Assembly (NCBI GenBank): GCA_016946835.1
Contig: JACVTC010000076.1
Location: 37,501 to 47,500 of the forward strand
Origin: Neocallimastix lanati (nom. inval.)
Lineage: Eukaryota > Neocallimastigomycota > Neocallimastigomycetes > Neocallimastigales > Neocallimastigaceae
Direction of reading: 5' to 3'
DNA: 10,000 nucleotides
Shown here: in pieces, positions 1-6,071 of the stretch
Position numbering within the stretch: the stretch's first letter is position 1
How the letters are laid out: the number at the start of each line of letters is the position of its first letter
Made by a program: the position numbers and the translations under genes
The notes under the pieces: generated by a model
Told to the model about the DNA's origin: nothing
The model's database searches: none
The model's input: only the letters and a program-made list of their open reading frames with translations

Positions 1-642
1 TAACGGAGGTGCTTCTATTGTAACGGCGGAACGTGGAATAGAAACACAGAAAGGAGAAAACTCAATAGGTTTACACTATCTGTATAAATAATTCGTTTTA
101 TTAGAAATATTTTTTATTAATTATAAAATTTAAAGTAATTATTAATATTAATCAACAAGGTAATATTTCGAATTACTTATACGTTAATTATTATTAATAA
201 AAGCACGAAGAAAAATATTTTCATTCGTGAAGTTCGCACTATTTATACTTTTAACGGAAAAACAGTTTTAACATGTAAAAATAATTTTAAAGAAATATTT
301 AGAAATATGTTTGTAATAATTAATAATGTAAAGTTTCTAGAATATAGATTTTAATTGATGAAAATGAATCTTATCAAAAAAGAATAAAATAATTTATATA
401 ATAAGAATTTCTAAATTCATTTCGGTTGAATTACGAACCGAAAGAATCTTTAACTTTCTATAATTTTATACAGAAAGAATATTCAAGAAGATATTATTAA
501 TAATTAATAAAATAATTAATAAAATAATTATTTATGCAAAATGGGTTGAGGTGTGAGTCGAACCCATGAAGTATTGGTCATGGTCAATGTAACTAACCAT
601 TGAACCAGAGTTCTAATTTTACTAACTGAAGATTTCGTTACA
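1..642 (-). repeat. 3' LTR of element 1 (left copy, cut by window edge)
   Basis: It is identical to 5321-5962 by line-by-line comparison. The right end at 642 reads CGTTACA on the plus strand, i.e. the LTR begins TGTAACG in element orientation. Visible parts are a minus-strand TATAAATA at 247-240, a predicted transcript start near 206, a minus-strand AATAAA at 102-97, a near-perfect hairpin at 204-229 (CACGAA-GAAAA against TTTTC-A-TTCGTG), and an 8-bp hairpin TTTCGGTT/AACCGAAA at 420-443. The first two bases of a TG-terminated LTR would lie just outside the window, so the true left end and the target duplication cannot be seen. Confidence 0.88.
540..613 (-). other. tRNA-like A-box/B-box module inside the LTR (second copy 5860-5933)
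   Basis: On the minus strand an A-box-like TGGTTCAATGG (597-607) is followed 32 bases later by a B-box-like GGTTCGACTCA (554-564). This is the spacing of the two internal RNA polymerase III promoter blocks of a tRNA gene. The cloverleaf is poor: the acceptor arm does not pair, and the anticodon stem is only ATTG/CAAT around an 8-base loop. It looks like a degenerate tRNA-derived or tRNA-like segment in U3 rather than a working tRNA. A 7-bp hairpin ATGGGTT/AACCCAT (541-567) overlaps the B box. Confidence 0.4.
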
Positions 643-645
643 TGG

Positions 646-654
646 TCCGCCTCC
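646..654 (-). promoter_or_regulatory. Candidate polypurine tract of element 1
   Basis: The minus strand reads GGAGGCGGA, then CCA, then the LTR start TGTAACG. A G-rich purine run directly before the 3' LTR is the usual primer for plus-strand DNA in Ty3/Gypsy elements. This one is short and interrupted by a C. Read on the plus strand the same place begins TGGTCCGCC directly after the LTR, which mimics a tRNA primer site. Confidence 0.4.
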
Positions 655-710
655 AGGATTCGGATACCAGACGAATCTAACAGTTAGGCATAACTTATAC
701 TAAAATTAAG

Positions 711-805
711 CAAACTAAACTAAACTAAACTAAATTAAACTAAACTAAACTAAATTAAACTAAACTAAACTAAACTAAACTAAATTAAAATAAAATAAAA
801 TAAAA
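711..805. repeat. (TAAAC)n microsatellite with 20-bp higher-order unit
   Basis: About 19 five-base units run TAAAC with periodic TAAAT variants and end in four TAAAA units before plain AT-rich sequence. The block of three TAAAC plus one TAAAT occurs twice in a row (716-735 and 736-755), so copying happened at 20-bp as well as 5-bp scale. It lies in the 3' untranslated part of element 1. Confidence 0.95.
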
Positions 806-1010
806 ATAATAATTAACCATTTTATAGTACGAACTTTTTTTGAATAAAATTACATGATATTAATAAAGTTACATGAATATAATATATAATAAGAATGCAT
901 GAATATTAATAATATTTAATAATATAAAATAATATTTAGTAATATTGATATTAATAAATTAATATAAGTTTGATATTAATAAAGTAAAGATTCATTTTCA
1001 AGTTTTAATT
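806..1010. other. AT-rich 3' untranslated stretch of element 1
   Basis: Between the microsatellite and the end of the readable chromodomain lies about 200 bases of A/T-rich sequence with short loosely repeated pieces (ATATTAATAAAGT and ATTACATGA variants). I see no ORF, RNA gene or clear regulatory site in it. Confidence 0.6.
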
Positions 1011-1115
1011 TTAGTTATTTTTGTTAAATTCTTTTAAGAGTTTAGGGCAATTTAAGTTTTCTTCGGGTTCCCAAGATGCTTCAGATAAAGGATAGCCTTT
1101 CCATTTAATAAGATA
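1011..1115 (-). pseudogene. Rest of the chromodomain downstream of an in-frame TGA
   Basis: After the TGA at 1118-1116 the same frame reads YLIKWKGYPLSEASWEP and continues to a TAA at 1013-1011, 34 codons in all. This is the conserved second half of a chromodomain (the YLVKWKGY and SWEP motifs), which in chromoviral integrases binds histone marks and steers integration. The stop therefore truncates a recognisable domain. A CGA-to-TGA or similar single change would explain it. The TAA at 1011 is the likely ancestral end of the polyprotein. Confidence 0.8.
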
Positions 1116-3455
1116 TCAGGTTTTGCCATAATGTTTTCTTTTATCAAGAATTTTTTCAACTTCGTATTCTTCTTCATTGTCAATAATTATCGGTGGTGGT
1201 GGTTCTTTCTTTCGTCCAAAGTGATCTTCATAAAATGGTTCAAGTTCAGAAACATGTATTACAGGATGGATTCTGATTTCTTTTGGTAAGTCTAACTTAT
1301 ATGAAACGGGAGAAATTTTCTTAATGATTTTATATGGACCAAGTTTTCTGGGTTTAAGTTTTTTATTTCCATTATGAATTATAAGTGAACTATTAATCCA
1401 CACTTTATCACCAGGTTTAAAATTTGGAGCTTCAATACGATGTTTGTTTGCAAATTCTTCTTGCTTATTTCTTGCTTGTTGTAAATTTCCATTAAGTGTT
1501 TTGAATAATTCTGAAAAATCTTTTGTAAATTCATCAGCTCTAGGAACATCTGTACTGTTTGGAATTGATGGTGAATATTTTGGATTATATCCATAGTTTG
1601 CATAAACAGGTGAGTGCTTAATTGATTCTTGAATTGAATTATTATAACTGAATTCTGCTAGGAATAAAAAATTATACCAATCAGAACCTTTAAAGTTTGA
1701 ATAACATCTTAAGTATTGTTCAATAACGGAGTTCACCCTCTCCGTTAAACCATTGGTTTGGTGATGGAAGGGAGAAGCAAGTTTCGTTGTGATATTGAAA
1801 GATTTACAAATAGCTGACCAAAATTTTGAAGTGAATTGAGAATCTTTATCAGAAAAAAAATCGGAGGGTGGTTTATGAATACGGAAGAGGTCATATATGT
1901 CTTTCTTGGGAACAAATAAAACAGAAGCAGCAGCTGGAGATTTAGATTTTCTAATAAATTTTTTGTCTTCATTTTCTTTAATATAATTCTTCGAGGCTAG
2001 AGATTCTTTTTCAGTTAAGGGGTAGATTGGATCATAATGAAGTTTTTCATTTTGTTTGGGTTTAATCTCGCTATCAAAAGGACAATAAGGAGGTGATTGA
2101 ATAGTGTATATTTCACTGAAAGTGTCTATAAATGGAAGTAATTTTTTTGGTAATGATTTGCTTATTCTATTATTGATTTCTTCATTTTCATTTTTATCAT
2201 TTTGTTTAGTAGTATTTAAAGGAACATAAGAAGTAAAGGAGTTAGGGATGATTAAACAATTTTCAACGCAATAATTGGAATTAAATCTTAAGACTTTATT
2301 TTTGAAGTCAATATCAGGATTGTGAGTAGAAATCCATTCGAAACCTAAAATAGCACAATAAGAAGGAAGGTCAACCACATAGAATTGAGTCTTACATTCA
2401 TGGTTATTATAAGTGATGGAAATAGGAAGAGTTTTTCCAAGAATAGTTTGCTTTCCACCGATGCCAGATACCTTAGGGAAATTAGTTTTAGTTGAATACG
2501 GGATATTATTTTCTTTAATATAGTAGATATCCATTAAATTGATTTGAGAACCAGTATCGAGAAGAATTTTAGCAGTAGAATTTGTATTATCAATACTTAA
2601 AGAAAATTCGTAAATAGGAAGATTTGAGTCAGAAACTCTAGGTCTAGAAATAGGTTTTGATTCGGGATTAGAAATATAAGTGCTACTTGATGAAGGTTTA
2701 TTTTTATTTTTATATTTATTTTTAAGTGGACAATTGTCGAGAGAATGTTCAGAGGATCCACAATATAAACAAAGATTTTCTCTTCTTCTTCTTTCTTTTT
2801 CTTCTTGAGATAGAGGTCCATGAGGTTTGGATTTAAATTGTTTTTGGAAAAAGAATGATTTTTTGCCCTTTTTATTTTTATTATTATTACTATTATTTGA
2901 ATTTTGACCTTGAAGATTGGAAAATTGTCTATGAGTAGAGATACGATTATCGATTCTAGATGCAATTGTTTGCATAGCAAAGAGGGTTTGAGGTCCAGGA
3001 AACATTTCTAAAATTCTAGTAGCAATATGGTCATGTAGACCGGCAAGAAAGGCGTCCATCTTGGCTTCTTCATTCCAAGAAGATTCATCGGCGTATTTAT
3101 TAAATTCTAAAATATAATTTCTGACTTCACCAATTCGTTTTTGTTTGATTGTTCTTAATTTCTGATTCGCAATAAAGGTAGAATCGTAGCTTCCAAATAC
3201 TGATTTTAATCTAGCAATGAATTGATTATAATTAAGGAGACAAGGATCTTGGTTTTCAATAAGGGTAGCAGCCCAATTCATGGCGTTTCCATACAAACGA
3301 GAAATGATATAGATTACTTTAGCTTCATCGTTTGCAAATCTTTCTGGTTGAATCATAAAAATAAGTTCCATTTTAGCTAGAAATCCTTTAAAGAATCGAC
3401 GATCACCAGCAAAACCGTCCTTAAAGGTAGGATTTTCTTGATTATAGTTGTCCAT
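1116..3455 (-). CDS. Gag-protease-(RT/RNase H deleted)-integrase-chromodomain polyprotein
   Basis: This 779-residue single ORF belongs to a chromovirus. Residues 1-180 are a retrotransposon Gag domain. Lys/Asn-rich linkers follow, with a CCHC knuckle at C229, C232, H237 and C242. Retropepsin has D300-T301-G302 and a later ILGFEW motif (369-374). RT begins with the usual lead-in and stops after VPKKD (515-519). The next residues, from I520, belong to the integrase core: SDKD with D536, and TERVN with E572, keeping D-35-E spacing; the first catalytic Asp is missing. A GPY motif (706-708) and the start of a chromodomain (from about 763) follow. The deletion is in frame. The ATG has A at -3 and G at +4, with a stop in the same frame shortly upstream. 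The single gag-pol ORF is like Tf1. The product could still make Gag and protease but cannot reverse transcribe. The ORF ends at a TGA inside the chromodomain. Confidence 0.9.
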   Translation of the reverse strand: MDNYNQENPTFKDGFAGDRRFFKGFLAKMELIFMIQPERFANDEAKVIYIISRLYGNAMNWAATLIENQDPCLLNYNQFIARLKSVFGSYDSTFIANQKLRTIKQKRIGEVRNYILEFNKYADESSWNEEAKMDAFLAGLHDHIATRILEMFPGPQTLFAMQTIASRIDNRISTHRQFSNLQGQNSNNSNNNKNKKGKKSFFFQKQFKSKPHGPLSQEEKERRRRENLCLYCGSSEHSLDNCPLKNKYKNKNKPSSSSTYISNPESKPISRPRVSDSNLPIYEFSLSIDNTNSTAKILLDTGSQINLMDIYYIKENNIPYSTKTNFPKVSGIGGKQTILGKTLPISITYNNHECKTQFYVVDLPSYCAILGFEWISTHNPDIDFKNKVLRFNSNYCVENCLIIPNSFTSYVPLNTTKQNDKNENEEINNRISKSLPKKLLPFIDTFSEIYTIQSPPYCPFDSEIKPKQNEKLHYDPIYPLTEKESLASKNYIKENEDKKFIRKSKSPAAASVLFVPKKDIYDLFRIHKPPSDFFSDKDSQFTSKFWSAICKSFNITTKLASPFHHQTNGLTERVNSVIEQYLRCYSNFKGSDWYNFLFLAEFSYNNSIQESIKHSPVYANYGYNPKYSPSIPNSTDVPRADEFTKDFSELFKTLNGNLQQARNKQEEFANKHRIEAPNFKPGDKVWINSSLIIHNGNKKLKPRKLGPYKIIKKISPVSYKLDLPKEIRIHPVIHVSELEPFYEDHFGRKKEPPPPIIIDNEEEYEVEKILDKRKHYGKT

Positions 3456-3532
3456 ATTGAAATAGATAAGGTAGAGTAGAATAAGTTTTCAAAGGTAAAG
3501 AATAGGCGGTAGAATCCAGAAGTTCCCAAAGT

Positions 3533-3587
3533 GGTAGTAGAGATTCCAATAATCCAAAAGGTAGTAGATAGGTAGTAGAGATTCCAA
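3533..3587. repeat. Short direct repeats upstream of gag
   Basis: GGTAGTAGAGATTCCAA occurs at 3533-3549 and again at 3571-3587, a 38-base period, with a further GGTAGTAGATA in between at 3560-3570. They lie about 80-130 bases upstream of the gag ATG, in its leader. Confidence 0.85.
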
Positions 3588-3723
3588 AAGTTCAAAAGTT
3601 GTTTATTGGTAGGTTTCCAAGGTTAATGGATAAGAACACAAAATTTTAATAACACTTTATAATATTTTATAATTAAATATTTTTATTTTATAATTATTTA
3701 TCAAAAATTACTGAAATATAAAC

Positions 3724-3762
3724 TAGATTATATAGTATTGGACCAACTAAATATATAATCTA
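3724..3762. repeat. 11-bp perfect inverted repeat (hairpin)
   Basis: TAGATTATATA (3724-3734) pairs perfectly with TATATAATCTA (3752-3762) around a 17-base loop. A second, 7-bp inverted repeat GTTAGAT/ATCTAAC lies at 3856-3879. Function is unknown; it could be a terminator-like or palindromic insertion scar. Confidence 0.7.
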
Positions 3763-4076
3763 TCAAAGTTTTATACGATAAGTTCCTTTAGCCTTTTAGT
3801 GATAACGCAGATAAAATCGATTGTTAATGTCTTATAGACAAAAGGAAGTAATATTGTTAGATTCTTTATTATATCTAACTTATTGTTAGCTGAAAAGAAT
3901 AAAACAAATTATTTTCCCCTATATCAATAGTATCTGAACACTAAAATGTTACGAAAACAGAGACCAACTTCTGTCGCTTTGGAAGTCGTATAAACCTTAT
4001 ATTTATATTTTAATCTTTATTTTCTTAATTATAAAATTATAATATTAATTATAAAATTATTGATTGATAAAATAGA

Positions 4077-4439
4077 ATAGTACTATTGACTCACAACTAT
4101 AGAAAAAACCGTCAGTACTATTATAACTAGTGCCGCGAGTAAGCACGAAATAAAATTTTAAAATACTATATAATTTTAATCTTACGCCTTCGGTGACGTA
4201 AGCTCCTTATTCGCCAGAGTTGTTGCAAACCTAGAACCGTTTTCCTTTATAATAGGCTACGGTGCTCTCTTATAGAGTTTTACCTAGTCTAGAACCAAAT
4301 CTATTCGTCGAGTGCAACACTAAAGAAGATAATTCTTCTAACTCTGTATATGAGCTCTATTCGCTCGTATAAACGCTTTATAAATTAATAAATAAAAAAT
4401 AAAATTGCACAGGTTTTTCTTGCTATTATTTCAAGCAAG
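4077..4439. other. Less AT-rich, hairpin-dense island of unknown identity
   Basis: This stretch is less AT-rich than its surroundings and packed with inverted repeats: ATAGTACT (4078-4085) against AGTACTAT with a GAC/GTC extension, CTTACG/CGTAAG near 4185-4202, TGTTGCA/TGCAACA (4221-4227 and 4313-4319), AGAAGA/TCTTCT (4324-4339) and CTTGCT/AGCAAG (4419-4439). There is no ORF. It could be a solo LTR or other small repeat of another family, or a structured part of the leader. I do not recognise it. Confidence 0.35.
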
Positions 4440-4505
4440 TAATTTATTAAAATAATTAAAAATAAAAATTATTATTATAATTATTAATATTATTATTATT
4501 ATTAT

Positions 4506-4507
<2 letters not shown>

Positions 4508-4537
<30 letters not shown>
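4508..4537. repeat. T30 homopolymer preceded by (ATT)n
   Basis: An uninterrupted run of 30 T (30 A in the element 1 transcript) directly follows an (ATT)n microsatellite at about 4488-4507. Confidence 0.9.
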
Positions 4538-4540
<3 letters not shown>

Positions 4541-4752
4541 CTAAGCTAATTTAAAAAATTTATTATTTTTGTAATAAATTAAATGAAAAAAAATTTTTTT
4601 TTTTATTTATCTAGAACTAATTGATTTATTCACTAAATTAATCTAAAATATTTATCTAAAAATTAAAAATTTTTTTCTTATTAAATTAATTTAATATTAT
4701 TTATCTAAATATTAATTAATTTTGTTGGGTAAATATTAGAATTAATTTTGAA

Positions 4753-4787
4753 GGGTTAAGGTAATACAAGATTAATTTAATATTATC

Positions 4788-4845
<58 letters not shown>

Positions 4846-4919
4846 GTTAAGGTAATGTAAGTTTTATCTTAATAGGGTAGTACAAGTTTAATTTGAATTA
4901 TATGATCGGGTAGTACAAG
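4753..4919. repeat. Degenerate GGGTA(A/G)TACAAG repeats
   Basis: GGGTAGTACAAG occurs exactly at 4875-4886 and 4908-4919, 33 bases apart. Looser relatives are at 4753-4770 and 4843-4861 on either side of the T48 run. They lie in the element 1 leader, with no known role. Confidence 0.75.
4793..4840. repeat. T48 homopolymer
   Basis: An uninterrupted run of 48 T (48 A in element sense). It separates two diverged copies of the same phrase, GGGTTAAGGTAATACAAG (4753-4770) and AAGGTTAAGGTAATGTAAG (4843-4861), so the run expanded inside a locally duplicated segment or marks a poly(A)-tailed insertion. The exact length may be affected by sequencing. Confidence 0.85.
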
Positions 4920-5306
4920 AATTTTTGTTATAAAAATTAATTTCAACAACCATAGGATTAGGATTATCCGGTAATATAATAGATACAAAGGATTGAATTA
5001 TATAATAGTGAGGGTAACTCAAAACAGACAAGGTGATAATTTGAATAGGAATCAATAGGCAGTAATTATTCGTCTGGGAGGAGATAGAATCCGAGATTAA
5101 AAGATATAGAAGTCCGGTATTAAAGAGATAGTAGATAAAAAGATTTATTCAAAGATTATTAGATTAAGATAGAGAGAACCGGAAGAGTAGGTATTAGTAA
5201 AAGTAGAAACCCAACGATTGCCAAAAGATATTGAGAAAGTAGAATTCCTAAAAGTACGGTAGAATGTCTGCGGGATAGCGCAAAGGTATTGAGGGCTTGG
5301 ATTAGC

Positions 5307-5346
5307 AGGTGCTTTTATTGTAACGGAGGTGCTTCTATTGTAACGG
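5307..5346. repeat. 20-bp tandem duplication across the LTR/leader junction
   Basis: Two adjacent 20-bp units (5307-5326 and 5327-5346) differ at one base (TTTTATT against TTCTATT). Each contains the TGTAACG LTR terminus and the primer-site sequence, so the U5 end and primer site exist in duplicate. The unit at 5327-5346 also appears at the left LTR (positions 7-26), so it was already part of the LTR when the element last transposed. Confidence 0.85.
5309..5319 (-). promoter_or_regulatory. Candidate self-priming primer-binding site (Tf1-type)
   Basis: Read on the minus strand, the last LTR base plus the first ten leader bases are AATAAAAGCAC. The same 11-mer occurs on the plus strand in each LTR (196-206 and 5516-5526), so the minus-strand transcript contains its exact complement, GTGCTTTTATT, downstream of the TATA box. 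In Tf1-type elements the first 11 or so bases of the mRNA fold back onto a site adjacent to U5 and prime reverse transcription. No TGG-starting tRNA primer site follows the LTR in this orientation. Confidence 0.6.
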
Positions 5347-5962
5347 CGGAACGTGGAATAGAAACACAGAAAGGAGAAAACTCAATAGGTTTACACTATC
5401 TGTATAAATAATTCGTTTTATTAGAAATATTTTTTATTAATTATAAAATTTAAAGTAATTATTAATATTAATCAACAAGGTAATATTTCGAATTACTTAT
5501 ACGTTAATTATTATTAATAAAAGCACGAAGAAAAATATTTTCATTCGTGAAGTTCGCACTATTTATACTTTTAACGGAAAAACAGTTTTAACATGTAAAA
5601 ATAATTTTAAAGAAATATTTAGAAATATGTTTGTAATAATTAATAATGTAAAGTTTCTAGAATATAGATTTTAATTGATGAAAATGAATCTTATCAAAAA
5701 AGAATAAAATAATTTATATAATAAGAATTTCTAAATTCATTTCGGTTGAATTACGAACCGAAAGAATCTTTAACTTTCTATAATTTTATACAGAAAGAAT
5801 ATTCAAGAAGATATTATTAATAATTAATAAAATAATTAATAAAATAATTATTTATGCAAAATGGGTTGAGGTGTGAGTCGAACCCATGAAGTATTGGTCA
5901 TGGTCAATGTAACTAACCATTGAACCAGAGTTCTAATTTTACTAACTGAAGATTTCGTTACA
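5319..5962 (-). repeat. 5' LTR of element 1 (complete copy, 644 bp)
   Basis: The ends are TGTAACG (5319-5325) and CGTTACA (5956-5962), a perfect 7-bp inverted repeat with the usual TG...CA boundary. The rest matches 1-642. In element orientation U3 would be about 5962-5527, followed by R-U5 to 5319. A TATA box (5567-5560) lies about 35-40 bases before the predicted transcript start at 5526. An alternative inner boundary at 5339 also reads TGTAACG because of a 20-bp tandem duplication. The outer boundary is preferred because the left LTR contains the duplicated unit. Confidence 0.88.
5560..5567 (-). promoter_or_regulatory. TATA box of element 1 LTR promoter (copy at 240-247)
   Basis: The minus strand reads TATAAATA. 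It lies 34-41 bases upstream of position 5526, which is independently singled out as the probable RNA 5' end by complementarity to the primer site. A plus-strand TATAAATA also exists in each LTR (83-90 and 5403-5410), so the motif alone is weak; the spacing supports this one. Confidence 0.5.
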
Positions 5963-5964
5963 CG

Positions 5965-6030
5965 TACACATTTAAACAATTGGCTGAAATGGAAGAACAG
6001 GGTTTGATTAATAAACCTTTAAACCAATAA
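5965..6030 (+). CDS. C-terminal tail of a gag-like frame, cut by the LTR insertion (partial)
   Basis: The frame starting at 5965 reads YTFKQLAEMEEQGLI and ends at a TAA (6028-6030). It has no start here because the LTR of element 1 abuts it at 5962. It has protein-like composition, but it is too short for any family match and no zinc knuckle is in view. What supports it as real coding sequence is that a T TTA AAC slippery heptamer sits in exactly the right phase for this frame and leads by a -1 shift into pol. Confidence 0.55.
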   Translation, partial: YTFKQLAEMEEQGLINKPLNQ

Positions 6031-6053
6031 ATGGGAGAAGGATAACTTCCATT
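6018..6053 (+). promoter_or_regulatory. Candidate -1 ribosomal frameshift site between gag and pol
   Basis: The heptamer T TTA AAC (6018-6024) is in phase with the upstream frame (codons CCT, TTA, AAC). Five bases later begins an 8-bp stem, AATGGGAG (6030-6037) with CTTCCATT (6046-6053), including one G-U pair and an 8-base loop. The upstream frame stops at 6028-6030. A -1 slip enters the frame that is open from 6015 to 8036, which is pol. Heptamer, spacer and hairpin have the standard arrangement for -1 frameshifting in retroelements and RNA viruses. Confidence 0.65.
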
Positions 6054-6071
6054 AACCAAACCAAAAAAATA

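Larger units (their letters stand above)
3456..5318 (-). other. Long leader of element 1 without coding sequence
   Basis: This is 1.86 kb between the 5' LTR and gag, with no ORF of note on either strand. The two ends (3456-3640 and about 4980-5318) are purine-rich on the plus strand and share words such as GGTAGTAG and GGTAGAAT. The middle is AT-rich with a less AT-rich hairpin-dense island (about 3770-4400) and two T homopolymers. Tf1-like elements have short leaders, so the middle may be an insertion or expansion, but I found no clean target duplication or second LTR pair to prove it. Confidence 0.6.
1..5962 (-). mobile_element. Ty3/Gypsy chromovirus-type LTR retrotransposon, internally deleted
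   Basis: Two matching LTRs flank a minus-strand gag-protease-(deletion)-integrase-chromodomain ORF. Orientation is fixed by the ORF, by a purine-rich tract next to the left (3') LTR, and by a self-priming type primer site next to the right (5') LTR. The left end is cut by about two bases if the LTR starts with TG as in the right copy. The element cannot be autonomous because RT and RNase H are missing. The LTRs show no differences in my base-by-base reading, so insertion was recent or the LTRs were homogenised. The 5' leader (3456-5318) is far longer than usual and may contain later insertions or expansions. The right flank is the coding sequence of a second Gypsy element, which suggests nesting. 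Confidence 0.85.

Noticed and set aside
83-90. Plus-strand TATAAATA in the LTR as promoter
   Set aside because: It would drive transcription opposite to the ORF, and nothing else (primer site, complementarity, ORF) supports rightward expression. TATA-like strings are common in DNA this AT-rich.
540-613. Functional tRNA gene
   Set aside because: Acceptor and T stems do not pair and the anticodon loop has the wrong size. Kept only as a tRNA-like module.
643-668. Plus-strand tRNA primer-binding site (TGGTCCGCC... directly after the left LTR)
   Set aside because: It would require the LTRs to be oriented rightward, against the strand of the only coding sequence. Its implied tRNA 3' end does not fit a standard acceptor plus T-arm layout, and the same bases read as a purine tract plus LTR start on the other strand. 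The self-priming site supports leftward orientation.
711-805. CRISPR array or telomeric repeat
   Set aside because: There are no spacers, the unit is 5 bp and it is internal to a retrotransposon; the sequence is not a known telomere motif.
3455-3595. Minus-strand 72-residue frame at 3595-3377 as a leader peptide
   Set aside because: It overlaps gag in another frame, has repeat-derived composition (from the GGTAGTAG repeats) and shows no recognisable feature.
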